Part shown: positions 52,317 through 64,000 of the stretch, piece by piece
Layout: every line of letters starts with the position of its first letter
Position numbering within the stretch: position 1 is the stretch's first letter
NCBI RefSeq assembly: GCF_040183065.1
Contig: NC_091125.1
Location: 128,096,621-128,160,620, forward strand
Source of the DNA: Periplaneta americana
Taxonomy: Eukaryota; Arthropoda; Insecta; Blattodea; Blattidae
Length of the DNA: 64,000 nt
Direction of reading: 5' to 3'
Made by a program: the position numbers and the translations under genes
The notes under the pieces: model-generated
Database searches by the model: none
Told to the model about the DNA's origin: nothing
Seen by the model: only the letters and a program-made list of their open reading frames with translations

Positions 52317-53044
52317 ATGGTCATTTCATAAATCATGGCAACTATATTATATAAGCCAATAAAGCTGCAGGAATAGAAATTCACTATCTACGATTGAAGG
52401 TCACTGGAATGTGCTTCACAATGCTAGTACCAAATTGGATCCGGGTACAGAAGGTAATGGGTAAGGGAAATTGAAAGATGTGTAAATAGAAATCATTGTT
52501 TTATTATGCACAAAAGGAAACAAAATACTTTACTCACAGCTAACACCCTTCTGACGAGTTTTCTGCCAAAAGAACTGCAATTTTCACGTATAACCGCTGT
52601 TCAACTTTACTTACATTCATCTTGGAGCACTGCCTCAGCATACTAAATTTTGTGTGTGCTGTAAACTAGCCACCACTGAACACAGATGCAATCTGGCATC
52701 TCGTACAATGTACAACAGGTTTTCACTTGTATATACTGAACTAACCACATTTTCAGTTATTCAGAAGATATAACATAGTGTCCACACCTGTGGAGTAACG
52801 GCAGCACATCTGGCCACGAAACCAGGTGGCCCCGGTTCGATTCCCGGTCGGAGCAAGTTACCTGGTTGAGGTTTTTTCCGGGGTTTTTCATCAACCCAAT
52901 ATGAGTAAATGCTGGGTAACTTTCGGTGCTGGACCCTGGACTCATTTCACTGGCATTATCACCTTCACCTCATTCAGACACTAAATAACCTAAGCTGTCG
53001 TAAAATAACTATAACATAGTTGCTATGACTTACGAAATGACCAT
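52317..53044. mobile_element. Nonautonomous transposon split by a SINE
   Basis: Inverted ends ATGGTCATTTCRTAARTCAT then RGCAACTAT (29 bp) lie at 52317 and 53044. Removing the SINE (52780-53009 and one duplication) leaves about 490 bp of noncoding sequence. Flanks are TA-rich but no exact duplication is seen. Confidence 0.78.
52780..53009 (+). mobile_element. SINE family A nested in a DNA transposon
   Basis: Exact 11-bp duplications TATAACATAGT flank it (52769-52779, 53010-53020). Head CACCTGTGGAGTAACGGC, box B CGGTTCGATTCCCGG, tail GTCGTAAAATAAC. This copy is truncated within the tail compared with 17219-17470. Confidence 0.9.
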
Positions 53045-54231
53045 GCACGTGTGTGTATGTGTGTGTGCGTTTTTTTTTTCTCCTCGCTTCTAATTGAACA
53101 CGTACTTTCATCCAATTTTTCTTCAGTAACCCTTGGGTTCTCATTTTATTGAGTACCTTTCCTGATATTTTTTACCAATTTATAAATAGTAAATTTACTT
53201 GATACTGCAGAATTTAAATATTTTCTACAAAATTTTCTCTGGCATTCTCTTCTCTCTTCTTACGAAAATGTCATACCTATAGAAGAACTCTGTTCCACAG
53301 TATACCTATTCACTTCTCATTTGTAAAAATAAAACACTACCGGTACCACAAAGTTATCAAATTCATTTCATACTAGACATACCAGCTATATGCATTTGGT
53401 TTTAGTGGAGGTTGACTCAAACTTTACAATAATGATAGTGATACCCAAACTTACATACAAGAAAAATGCAAGAGTTAATGTCTCCCACTTGCTATCAATT
53501 TTAGCGAAGGCTGGACTCAAACTATACTAGATATTACACGTCCACTTTAAAGCTGTCTTTTTATGTGTTAACTGTTATATCTTTAGATTTAAGTTGTAAC
53601 AAGTAGAGTGACAGACTGTATAATGGAGAGTCCAGGTTCAGATTTATATCAGAGTAGGAGTTTTCATTTTGTCACAACTTCTAGAAAAACATTGGAGTCT
53701 ACCAAGTCTATTACAAAATTTGAGCACTGGTTCTTTTTTGGGAGGTACATCGCTCCCTTCTTGTGCAGAGTTATAAAGAACATGAAATTTCTACCGCCCG
53801 GTCTCTTATATGACTCAGTGGTATCTTCACAGATACTTTTCAAAGTTGTATCTCAAATTAGTTACTATTAACTAGGTACTTCCCGTTTCACTTTATGTCT
53901 AATGCCAGAAGGACACAATGCATTGCACTCCGTTGTTTTCTTGTACTACTGCACCTATCTGGAATATTATTACGACATTTCTTGTGCAAGTCCATAGTTC
54001 CTATACATGTAAACTGATTCTGATGACTGTTGTAACATTTAATGAGAGCATTTACAATCTTTTGATCAATTTACAAATCACATGCTGAGAATTAAGAATG
54101 ACATTTGCCTTTCTAATACAGAGCACTAGTGTACATGTGTTCTTTTTAATGACAATTTATGATATTAATTCCTTGTCTTGAGTTGATAACTTCTGACAGA
54201 CAGTGACTGATAAATTATAGTTTTGAAAATG
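53045..54231. other. Intergenic stretch, nothing recognised
   Basis: Short (GT)n at 53045-53070. An open frame at 53608-53871 shows no family features. Confidence 0.35.
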
Positions 54232-54330
54232 TATACAGCAAAACATCTGTCGTAACGAATCTATCTGTAATAAACTTCGATACAACAAAGGAAGTAATTT
54301 GATCTCAGTGAATTTTATTGTGTGGATTTC
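54232..54330 (+). mobile_element. Pogo/Tigger-like left terminus
   Basis: TACAGCAAAACATCTGTCGT then AACGAATCTATCTG, typical of a pogo-type end. Confidence 0.45.
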
Positions 54331-55290
54331 TTACTGGACTGAAATTGTACAATGTCATTGAAAGAGCGTCTTTAATAAACACATATTTGTCATTATTCAT
54401 TGACTTTTTGCAGTTATTTCTTCGAAGAAATTTTATATCATTATAAAATAAAAACTAATTTCAGAAGAGTTACATAGTGTATATTTTAAAATGCACAGTT
54501 ATTTTTCCTCTTCTTAATTTCTATTCACATTTTTCAAAGAGAAATTGAAATATTTTTTACACCAAAGAAATTTGAAAATTTTGTCTGTTTAATTTAAGAT
54601 TGTAAATCCAGATGTTTGTGTTAATGCAATAATTAGTTGTCTCCTAGAAATAGATCTAATGTGTTGAAAATTATTTGCATATCTTCCAGGGATACGCTCT
54701 GGAAGTAAAGAATTCTGATTCAAATGCATAAGAAAAAAATTATTTTGAATGCATTTCAATGACATATTTTTTAAGCTTTCAAGATTCATGTTTGAACTAG
54801 CGAAAAATGATAGAGTTACATATTATATAGAAATATTAATAGCATTCTAATATTCCTTTTTTTTTTTTTATCTGTTAGAATATAATTTGATTCTCGGCTA
54901 CAGTTCTTTGTTACTGAAATTAGTTGAGAGAGTTTCTGAGTTTGAAGAAATGCTGATTTTCTTTAATAAGCATGTAATTCGTGTTGTATTTTTCCTTACC
55001 AGCACAGGTGTAGTGAAGTTTTTGGTTAACAATGAGAATAGAACTTTTCATGCAATCACACTTTATTTACTGAGTAACCCAGAGGACTCTGTGTTTTTTT
55101 TAATATTTTGTATATTGTAATGATTAATATTATTATAGATTTTACCTAATAATATTCTTTTCATTTTAGTTTTTATCACACATCATACTGAATTATTTTT
55201 ATTCAGGCAATACTAATAATTTCATTATAAAAATGTGACAACTTTATAACTTTACAAAGTTTTCTTATAAGGTAATGTACGTTGTGTTAC

Positions 55291-56084
55291 TGTACTGTCC
55301 CGTTTTGGTGTGATTTTCGCCATCATGAGCAGTCTACTGCATCAACTGTCATACTTATTCCTTGTTCTGCTCTTCTGTCTTCTATAGGTGGGGATATTTG
55401 GATGTTGGTGGAGTTGATTGTTACGTGACATTAAATCATTGTTATTGTTTAGTCAACTGTCCAAAGACAGGTCTGGACCCCACAAATGACACCAACAAGG
55501 CATCACTAATGAGACAACTAGGCCAGGAGGTAATGGGGTAGGGTATGGGTGTTTAATTGTAATTATTTAATATCTGTTGCAGATATGTTATCGTATGTTT
55601 ATATACTTCGTATTATTTTAATATGTTCAGTTTTATTTTCTCTTTAGTGTGATGTGTAAAATTTCCATGTCTTTCTGTATTATTGTAATTGTGATGATTA
55701 TTATTAGTGAGTGATATGTTCGGCATAATTTGAAGTGTTATGTGATTTGCTAATTGCTTTAATATATTTATTGTATCTTATTGTTTCAAATAATATAGAA
55801 ACAAACATGGAGATATTACGCATTTCCCCAGGAAGTCAGTAACTGAATATATTAGAATAGCAAATAAATAAACACACAATAACGTATCCACAAAACATAG
55901 TCAATACTCGATTACAATTTAACACCCATACATTATTTGACATAATATTTGACAGTCATCCTCACCACCATCTAAACATCCTTTATTCATAGAAGACGGA
56001 GGATAGCAAAACAAGGATAAGCACAACAGCTGATACAGTAGACCACTGATGATCGTGAAAACCACACCGAAACAGGACTATATG
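55291..56084. mobile_element. Foldback element with an insertion in one arm
   Basis: Left arm CCGTTTTGGTGTGATTTTCG, CAGTCTACTGCATCAACTGT and CTTCTATAGGTGGGGATATT pairs with the right arm GAAAACCACACCGAAACAGG, ATACAGTAGACCACTGATGA and so on; inner parts GTATGGGTGTTTAATTGTAA and its partner near 55910 also pair. The left arm is interrupted by the retroposon end at 55432-55548. Arm identity is about 75-80 percent by eye. Confidence 0.72.
55432..55548 (+). mobile_element. Short retroposon end, copy 2
   Basis: ATTGTTTAGTCAACTGTCCA, AAGACAGGTCTGGACCCCAC and GGAGGTAATGGGGTAGGG. Its first part matches 27345-27400 in reverse. Confidence 0.55.
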
Positions 56085-56101
56085 GAAATTCAAAGTAGGT
56101 A

Positions 56102-56897
56102 TAAAGTTATTCAAAAATAAGTTCCCATTTTGAAATAGTGATAAGTTTGTCAAATAATAAAAACACCAATTTGTTCGTAAAGAAATGAGATTTTATTAAA
56201 ACACGAAAAAATTAAATATGACCACTATCGTGTTGTTCAATAAGAAATAGTCTTTCTTCTATGCTATAAACGGCATTAGTAAGCACATTCCTAGGGATGT
56301 TTTCAATGACATCCGATATTGACTGTCTTTTAAATAATCCCATTAGCTGGATTTATGTCTGGTGACCTAGAAGGCCAACTGTTCGGAGAATGCCTACTAA
56401 TTACACAATTACCAAATGTATTGCACAATAGTGCTTTACATTATTGTTTATGTGAGATGGAGTGTCGTCTTGCATGAAAACAATGTTTTCGAGTTCATGA
56501 TTCTGTAATGCTGGTATTGCAAAGTCTTGCAACATTTGAAAATATTGCTGCCCAGTTACCATCACTGTTTCTGTTTGCCCATTTTCAATTTCTTCATAGA
56601 AATACAGTCCTATTATAAAATGTGACATAAAACCACATCAGACAGTAATCTTCATGTCATGTAAAGGTAAAACTATTGTAAAAATTATTAAAATTACTCT
56701 CTTACTGTCGTCTGTATTTTGAACAACAATTATTGTTTATACAAGTGTGACACAATAACCATAGCAACAAAACACACATCGATAAAAAAAAACCCCAAAC
56801 CTTCTAAACTGTAATGGTACCTATATGAAACCAAACTGCTGATATGTACAGAAGATACAGCTGTTTCAAAATGGGAACCTACTTTTGAATAACCTTA
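56102..56897 (-). mobile_element. Tc1/mariner-type transposon remnant
   Basis: 796 bp between TA duplications (56100-56101, 56898-56899). Ends TAARGTTATTCAAAA, then GGTTCCCATTTTGAAAC-like. A minus-strand frame at 56628-56401 encodes HFIIGLYFYEEIENGQTETV, QYFQMLQDF and NIVFMQDDTPSHI, matching the middle of an insect mariner-like transposase, including the second catalytic Asp region (FMQDD). SRSPDIN-like codons continue in another frame near 56360. It is internally deleted and frameshifted. Confidence 0.85.
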
Positions 56898-57949
56898 TAC
56901 ATTATCTTTAAAAAAAAAAACAGTTTTAACTCTTTTGAACTTTTACGTTTTATCAATGAGTATTAATTTTTTTTAAGTGAACTACAAGAAGAATAATTAT
57001 TTATTGTTTCTGGACTATCTCTTCTTCACAATCTTTCATTCCTAAAATTATTATGACCCCACATATGTGTCTATGAATCACTTAACTGCAGCATCAATAA
57101 CACATGTCAAAAATAGAGGAAAATACATATACATGCATTTGAAGTTCAGGAAAACTAACGTATTAATTTAATGTATAAAGGAAAAGAAGCACGATGTATA
57201 TCAAGCAGTTTTATGACATTTTTTTTTTCTTTTAATTTTATATTAATTGTATATCTGCTGCTTAAATTTTCAAATACTTGTAAGATCTACAGTAAATAGG
57301 AAGACAACTTGAAGTTCAGTGTTACTTAATACAAATTACAGAAATTTATAAAGACTTTGACATTTCTTTTAGGACTACACCTCTGCTTCCCTTCAGTTAA
57401 TGTAACACTTTGTTTTATTTCTCTGTGTCAAAAATTACTTTAGTATAACTAAAATTTTTAGAGGTATAAGTTTATATTATATTGTGGAATGTGGATTATT
57501 ATTTTGTTCTATAAATACTGTTCTTATGACATTGTATAAAGGAACATTCCAATGACTTCCATTGAATGACACTCGCAGATTTAAAAATGAAAGTTGTAGT
57601 TTTATTTATTTTTACAACTAGTGATGGCTGTCAGTTTGTATGTTTTGTTCTGTTCTGGGCAATCATTTGAATGATTGTTATGTCCATGGTTTTGGGATTT
57701 GCATGTCATCTCCCACAGAGAGATATTAATTTTGAAATTTTATTCTCTGGATAGTGGAAGCTCGTGACATTATGTCATGTTTGTCAGTAGTTGTAGAATA
57801 TAATCTATTTCATGTTTATATGTTTGACAACACATAGACTCATTCTTCTGTTCAATAGTCCATCAAATTGATTATCATAACAATTTGAAATTACTTAAAA
57901 ATCCATTGGTCACAATAAAAAGAAAGTAATTTTGTAATAATTACATAAC

Positions 57950-57950
<1 letters not shown>

Positions 57951-57986
<36 letters not shown>
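57951..57986 (+). repeat. (AT)n microsatellite
   Basis: About 18 AT units immediately left of the hAT-like terminus at 57987. Confidence 0.95.
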
Positions 57987-57989
<3 letters not shown>

Positions 57990-60257
57990 TGGCAGTTCTC
58001 CATTGAAGTGTTGAATTGTCGAGTTACTATTTTTTGAGAAAAACATTTTTTTTTTCCAACAATTGAATTTATTATTATGTTTTTATAAATATTATTCACT
58101 GTTTTTTTGCTGCTAGTTAAATGTTACCATCAACACTGTTATATACAGAATTTCTCTGAACAGACAGCTCTGAACCACAATTAAATCAGTTACTGATGCA
58201 ATTCGCTAACAACTCATCTCTGTGGTCTTGTGTTGAGGGTGGGTCTGTTGTTGAGAGGCAAGGAAAGTGCCCTGTGTTGACATGGCAACTAACACAATAC
58301 AAGCAGAGTATTCATTTCGTGTCAACTAGTATTTGAGTACTGCATTGCGGGAGTGTTCCACATAGCGATTATACCAGGCATGTCAGAAATCAGACTCTAA
58401 ATGTGCAGTTATGTGCGCAGATCGCCGGTCTGTGCAGGTTGCATCAATCAAGCGTTGCTCTTACCCGTTCTTAGCTGGAGGGGTGTACAATAATCTAGGG
58501 TTGAATTAAATAGACATTTGAACATTATAAACATAGTTAGCAGAACGAAAAAAACACAGTTATTATCATTGTCTATATTTGACAATTGTAATACAAGAAA
58601 CTTTAGGCTTACTCAGTTATACTTCACAAAGTGGTGGTTTGTAAAGCATAATTTATTAATATGATTTTTATACAGTATTTAAAGAAAAAAATTGCGGTAA
58701 TTTCGAAACAACAAGAAATGAACAAGTATTTCATTTTACGTAGTAGGTACTAATTATTTTAAAGTAATAGAACCTACTCTTTCATTGTTCGTCAAGCATT
58801 ATTATTTACTGTGACCATCGGTACACAAATGCTGAAGAAAATATTATATTCCCAATTAATTATATGCAGTAGGACATTGTGAAGTTTTTACACTGAAGTC
58901 ATTTCTTTGCTGTATGTCAATATAAATTAATATTAATATTAATAAATATAAATTAAGCTTAGAATTTAAATTCACATATAGTTTATTTGAAAACGTTGAG
59001 AGCAAGTATTGAAAAGTTGGGAGCGTTACTCAAAGAAATTAAAAGTGTAGTTCACAAGCTGTGAAGCAACGATATTCTCTTTATGTCAGATTTAAAAATG
59101 TATTAATATCAGTATATTGAATTAATATTGTGACGTGAGATGGAAAATTTGCCATTATATATTCTTCCAGAAAATTTTTCTGCCTTGCAAATAGTTGTTT
59201 TCTTCTCTCCTTGCAACCTCAAGAGCCTCACATGTATTCCTCACTATATTTATGAAATGAAAGTCGTAAGTCGTCTAACCTTTGATGGCTGTGTTAGTAC
59301 AGACTCCAAAACAACGCCATTGTCAAGTACTTTTGACGTGAGAGTACTGATTAAGAAATAAGTGCTGGCAATATCATATTTTGAGAACTTTACTAATCTG
59401 ATCTAAATTGTCACCTCACAACACTATTACCTCGACATAGGCTAATGAGAGACTTGGATTTTAAAATAATTATTGTTGTTGGCTGAGGAAAACATTATAA
59501 CAATTATGTTATATGATTCGTAATTTCTCTTCTTCGTTATCTGGGAACTCCTCACTTTATTTATCGTAACTCATTCACAGACACAGCCAAATCGGCACTC
59601 GTACTGAAACAAAACCTGCTGCAGGTATTGTGTACCCCTGTCGCATTCCCCTCCAAGGCGATTCACTCCCTCAGGTAGGGGAATGGAGAATGCACATCGC
59701 ACATAGACAGTTGCACAATGTGCAGGGTTTTGACATGCCTGGATTATACTAATGTGTAAGATTAGCATACGTCATATTCTATATATTGTCATGGAACTTG
59801 CAACATACTCTATAGTAGTTTTAAGTTACAGAAATGGATGATGTATTAATTTTAGTGTATTAAATATTTTGTGATTTTATAGTGATTTTCATTGCACTAA
59901 TTAGCGTACAATTAATCCCACAAACGATTTAGTATGCATTTCATCTGAAACTCCATTTTCGCTTTGGAAAGAGGAAGACAAGAAGGATTTGTTTAATTTT
60001 TGTAGACCTTAACCAGTGCTTTGCTAAAATAAAAAAAAATAAAAAAAACAGAAAAATTGATATGATTTACAGACAATGAGGTGACTTTTAATTTTAATTG
60101 CAATAATTAAAGTGTCTAGTATTATTACCAGTGGTACTATGAAAGCATGTTCGGTAATTTAACAATAGATTGCGGTTTGGAGAGAAATTTACTCATCTTG
60201 AGAGAGAGAGAACCCCTTTTGTTGGCGAGTCATTTCTTCACTCCAGAGCTGCCACTG
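57987..60257. mobile_element. Outer hAT-like element containing another hAT element
   Basis: Ends CAGTGGCAGTTCTCC and, reversed, CAGTGGCAGCTCTGG. Left flank ATATATAT and right flank ATACATCT agree at six of eight bases, as expected of an aged 8-bp duplication in an AT microsatellite. Without the inner element (58375-59741) it is about 0.9 kb and noncoding. Confidence 0.75.
58375..59741. mobile_element. Inner hAT-type element with 8-bp TSD GATTATAC
   Basis: 1367 bp flanked by exact GATTATAC (58367-58374, 59742-59749). Termini CAGGCATGTCAGAAA and, reversed, CAGGCATGTCAAAAC. Subterminal regions are also loosely inverted (GGAGGGGTGTACAAT near the left; GGGGTACACAATAC near the right). AT-rich centre, no transposase seen. 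Confidence 0.9.
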
Positions 60258-62599
60258 ATACATCTACTTCAGGAAAACGATGAGAATATATAAATATCCC
60301 ATTTTTTTGTTACTTAACTCGCAGTCTGTTGGACTAAGTCCGTAAGTATCTATTATGGATCAGTAATGATAGCATCTGCCGTTGCAGACTCATGGTCACA
60401 TCACATTGACATTACATCTTTGCACATCTGTTTCTTTTATGTATAAAAGCAATAGCAAATGGAGAAATTGTGAAGTATTATTACAAGGAAAATATCATTA
60501 CCTTGAGGAAATCTGTTCTAATACTTATTGTCGACCACAAATTCTTTTAGGATTTGCTGGAATTTTGAACCCAGCTCTCTGGCATGAAAACTGACATTAC
60601 AATAACAGTACTTCTTGAATAATGTATCCTAAACAATCTTATAAGGTGTATACTACTGTACAGCCTTTGGAGAAACGTGAACATTTTGTTCCTTTATGAG
60701 GTTTTGTATTCAGATTAAGAGATTATATTCTCTTTACTACAATTTCCAGATGTGTACCCCAGGCACATAAATGACCCTTGTATTTGGAAATATACGAACC
60801 AAACCTTGATATTAACTAATGAATCCGTTTGTGCCTCAGAATATAAATGATGGTATGCCTTTATCTCAACAATAGACATGCACAATTTTGAGCATGAATA
60901 CTAGGAGAAAAATTTGTAATGCTATTTGTATTTGTTATATACATAATATAGCGTGTTTAATTGTAGTAAAACGTGACTAATTTACAAGCCATAAGAAGAC
61001 TTAATTAATACATAAGTTATAATTTTTATTTGCTTAAAAACTACTTTTTCAGTGTTTTTGACGATATTTTTGGAGTTTGAAATGAATTTATGAATTCCTA
61101 ATCATATCGTATTTATACACAAATGTATTTTTTTTTTTCAAACAATAGCACCAAAGATTAGTATTTAATCGTTGATTGTAAGTGGTATTGATTTCAGCAT
61201 TTTATGATACAAATTAATATGTAGACAATTAATCTATTTAGAACATTACATTTACTTTTTATACAAATTTTATTACTGAGCTTAAAAAGTTCAGAACCAG
61301 TATTCTCATATGATGTAAACATGATTCTAGTTTGTATAAATTGAATTTAAAGCTTACATATGCTAGACTGAATTATTTTAGTACCGGTGTGGAAACTGTA
61401 TTGCTGATATGATCAGTTACTAATACGAAACATCGTATTGTTGGGAAATAAAACAAGTACAAACTGGCGAAAATCACTGGTAGTGATAATACTGTATTTA
61501 CCAGATTTTTGTTTATTCGTACAAAGAAAGAAGACTGCAATTTTTTAAACGAGTACCATAATTTCTTTGATATTACGCCTTATGAAAGAAATGAAACTTT
61601 TCATCTTTAATTACATTTTGTGATGATTCATTTACTGTTGGTCATTGGAGAACGTGTGTTGTAAGGTAATGAGAGATCTCACATTTTATTTTGTGTACTC
61701 TATACTTAGATATAGTTATTTAAATATTGATGGTATTTTGTATTGTAATATAGTTTTGATAGTTCTTTGCTGTAGTATTTAATTATGGAAAATGGATGGT
61801 ATGTGGTACTCGTAATTCGTTAGGGATAATTCAAGTCTGTGGAGTTGAATATTTAAATGGTGCTTTGTCATTTGTTTCAGAAGATAAAGAAAATTGACTA
61901 ACTGGTTCTGTGTGAGGTGGAAGTACTAATTTTATTATGTATTTCACAGACCAAAAGTGGCATTCAGCTTCTCACATTAAACTCATGGAAGCAGGTATAA
62001 TTACTGCAGTCATGTGTCATTCAAGTTGTTTGTCTTGGAAAAAGAAACATAAGTAGTCAAAATCCCTACTGATCCCCAAAAGACTGATCTTTACCCCTCA
62101 GGGTAAAGATACTGCCTGATATTATATTCAGTTTTCATCGTATGTGTAATGTAACCTATTTTCATATTTACAAAATAAAGCCATCATCAACAAGTTAATT
62201 TTTGGAAGACAATGCTAGTGCCCATTCCAATGGGGATGCACAATAAGCCTTTTAGGTTGACGTGCAAGAGGCCTTTAAGACCTAATCTAACAAGTTAATT
62301 TCTTTATCATCATTATTATGAGTTTAGTTTTATGTAAAACATAAGCCACTACTAATATTAAATAAATCTGCCATAGTGTAAACAATGTCTGAGGCCTATG
62401 CAAGTAGTTAGTGGCGGCTCATAGTCAGTCATGGAAATGTTCAATAATGAAAATTTAAAATATTAAATAAAAATGTTGTGGTTTTAGAGTGACAAATCAC
62501 ACATAGTGAAAATATGCTTGAATTAGCATTTCATGCAAGAAGCATCTTACATTTTCCAAAGGTAGGATAACATTACACACCAATTTCCTTCCAATACTG
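60258..62599. other. AT-rich intergenic stretch
   Basis: No gene recognised. TAGTGGCGGCTCA at 62409-62422 resembles a hAT terminus without a partner. Confidence 0.35.
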
Positions 62600-62735
62600 G
62601 TAATGACTACTGAATGATGCTCTAATGTTGTGTGGAAGTCCCAATCGTGGGTTCATATCCTGTCTAGAGCATACGTTTGTCCGTTCTCACCCATGTCTTA
62701 AGTAAAAGTCTGACCTCATATCATGAGAGCCCCAC
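62600..62735 (+). mobile_element. tRNA-SINE fragment
   Basis: Box B-like GTGGGTTCATATCCTGTC at about 62648, preceded by a weak box A (GATGCTCTAATGTTGTGTGG). The body is not matched elsewhere here. Confidence 0.45.
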
Positions 62736-62957
62736 CACATGTCCTTTTACTGTAAGTTGAAAAGCAAAAGATATGTGCTTAGAGTAAAATCCTCGCTTGA
62801 AGTTGAAAAAATCTTTCAAGAGAGAGAAATATTAAATAATTCATCTCCCATTAATAAATTCATTGATACTGTTTATCTTTCTTAAATTGTTTTTGAAAAA
62901 ACTTAAGTCGTGAGCATGAATTAATTTTGTTGGTAGTAGTTCATTCGTTTCATCTTT

Positions 62958-62977
62958 TAATAATAATAATAATAATG

Positions 62978-63008
<31 letters not shown>

Positions 63009-63012
63009 TAAT
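62958..63012 (+). repeat. (TAA)n microsatellite
   Basis: About 18 TAA/TAAC-type units with few interruptions. Confidence 0.9.
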
Positions 63013-64000
63013 ACTTGTTTTGAATCAAAAGGAAGTAAAAGACTGCCAGTGGAATGTGTATGGTGCTATGAAGGAATTCCCTTTCATAGAAACTTCCCTT
63101 GATCCTAATAAGAAAGAAATATTTTTGTTCATATGACGAATATTAACTTCATTGCTGTTTCCTTCCACGTGCAACTGAAGAAAATAATAGGCCTAATTAA
63201 AAAAAAAAAAAACAAATGATTGTACTTTCCATTCAGAGTTCAAACAAACTATAACCTCTGCATAAACAAATATAACAGTTTATGGAAAAGATCAGAAGAA
63301 AAAGAACTTGTATCCCGCATTGTTCTTACCTGCTTGAAAACAGTAAAAGGAATTAAGCAATTCAGTACGCAGTAATGGTTATAAAAGGATTACTTTGCTG
63401 CATAAAAGGATTACTATTACCATCTAGCCACAGAAAATTATTAACATACACTGATTAATGTAATGTCTTGACATATTATGTAGTTAAATCTGCTCCCATA
63501 AGTTAAGTGACTTTTGGTCGTTTGTTTCCATTTATCTAATTGAAAACAAAAGAAGCTGATAGAGAATCTTAGTCTTTGCACCAATGTAGAGTATTTAGTC
63601 CTGAATAATGTCACTGTCGTTCGTCAGTGCATTGCTGTACAAGAGAAGGACTGAACTACCTCATTAGATAGAAAACCTGTGTCAACAGACTTTCAACTTA
63701 AATGTCCATCTGTCCAACGGTGTTCAAAACCATGCAAGTTGAATAAAGTTTTGGAAAACTTTGATGTGTTTCAAATTATTTATTCTGTTCGTTGTTAGAA
63801 TTAGATACTGAATATAATCAACAGGGTTCTAGATATTCGTGACATTTAATTTGTATTTGTTGTGTTCCAGACAGTTCTAACTTGTTTAACAAACAGGGTG
63901 TCCTCCAATGGCAGCCAGTCTTGATGTACTAATAAGCTATACCACACTGTGTTGATTAAAATATTTCTTTTTCTTATTCAGAGTACGCAATCTTACATTA
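63013..64000. other. Intergenic edge, nothing recognised
   Basis: A duplicated ATAAAAGGATTACT lies at 63382-63416. No gene or mobile element is identified. Confidence 0.35.

Noticed and set aside
36233-64000. LTR retrotransposon or endogenous retrovirus
   Set aside because: I found no paired long direct repeats with TG...CA ends and no gag/pol-like frames; the terminal repeats seen here are inverted.

Overview
This window is nuclear DNA from an animal, almost certainly an insect. It is AT-rich, its introns are several kilobases long, and it is crowded with tRNA-derived SINEs, non-LTR retrotransposon 3' ends, mariner/pogo/hAT transposons and foldback MITEs. The repeat families (for example SINE tails containing GATACAGCGTCGT, and LINE ends encoding RRWxDNIKMD-like tails) resemble what I recall from cockroach genomes. 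A blattodean such as Periplaneta is therefore my best guess, but that is recollection and not something computed here.

Two protein-coding genes are well supported, and both can be rebuilt exon by exon with a continuous reading frame. They sit head to head. On the minus strand (12121 down to 3066) is a seven-exon, 448-residue homologue of ZC3H10, with three CCCH zinc fingers, a coiled coil and a hydrophobic/proline/glutamine-rich C-terminus. On the plus strand (12700 to 36232) is a ten-exon, 494-residue homologue of RCC2 (TD-60), an RCC1-type beta-propeller protein. Their start codons are 578 bp apart, so 12122-12699 must hold both 5' UTRs and promoters, probably a shared bidirectional promoter. 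Two splice features stand out: a probable GC-AG first intron in RCC2 and a tandem TAGAAG acceptor at ZC3H10 exon 2.

The introns of both genes carry many insertions. These include LINE 3' fragments, SINEs, a pogo-like element that landed in the terminal repeat of a MITE, a full-length but broken mariner (frameshift, and one catalytic Asp changed to Val), and several MITEs. One MITE can be compared with an unoccupied copy of its target elsewhere in the same gene.

From about 36.3 kb to 64 kb I recognise no host gene. This flank is AT-rich with many DNA transposons, several bounded by exact target-site duplications: hAT-type at 37341-37917, 49534-50340 and 58375-59741 (the last nested in another hAT-like element, 57987-60257), a 7-bp-TSD element at 43766-44498, a TTAA-flanked giant foldback at 40455-41357, a broken foldback at 55291-56084, and a Tc1/mariner remnant at 56102-56897. 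SINE-in-transposon and SINE-in-SINE nesting is also visible.

I found no CRISPR, operon, rRNA or convincing functional tRNA gene, and no evidence of a new enzymatic or defence system. The interesting material is the shared promoter, the unusual splice sites and the layered transposon history.
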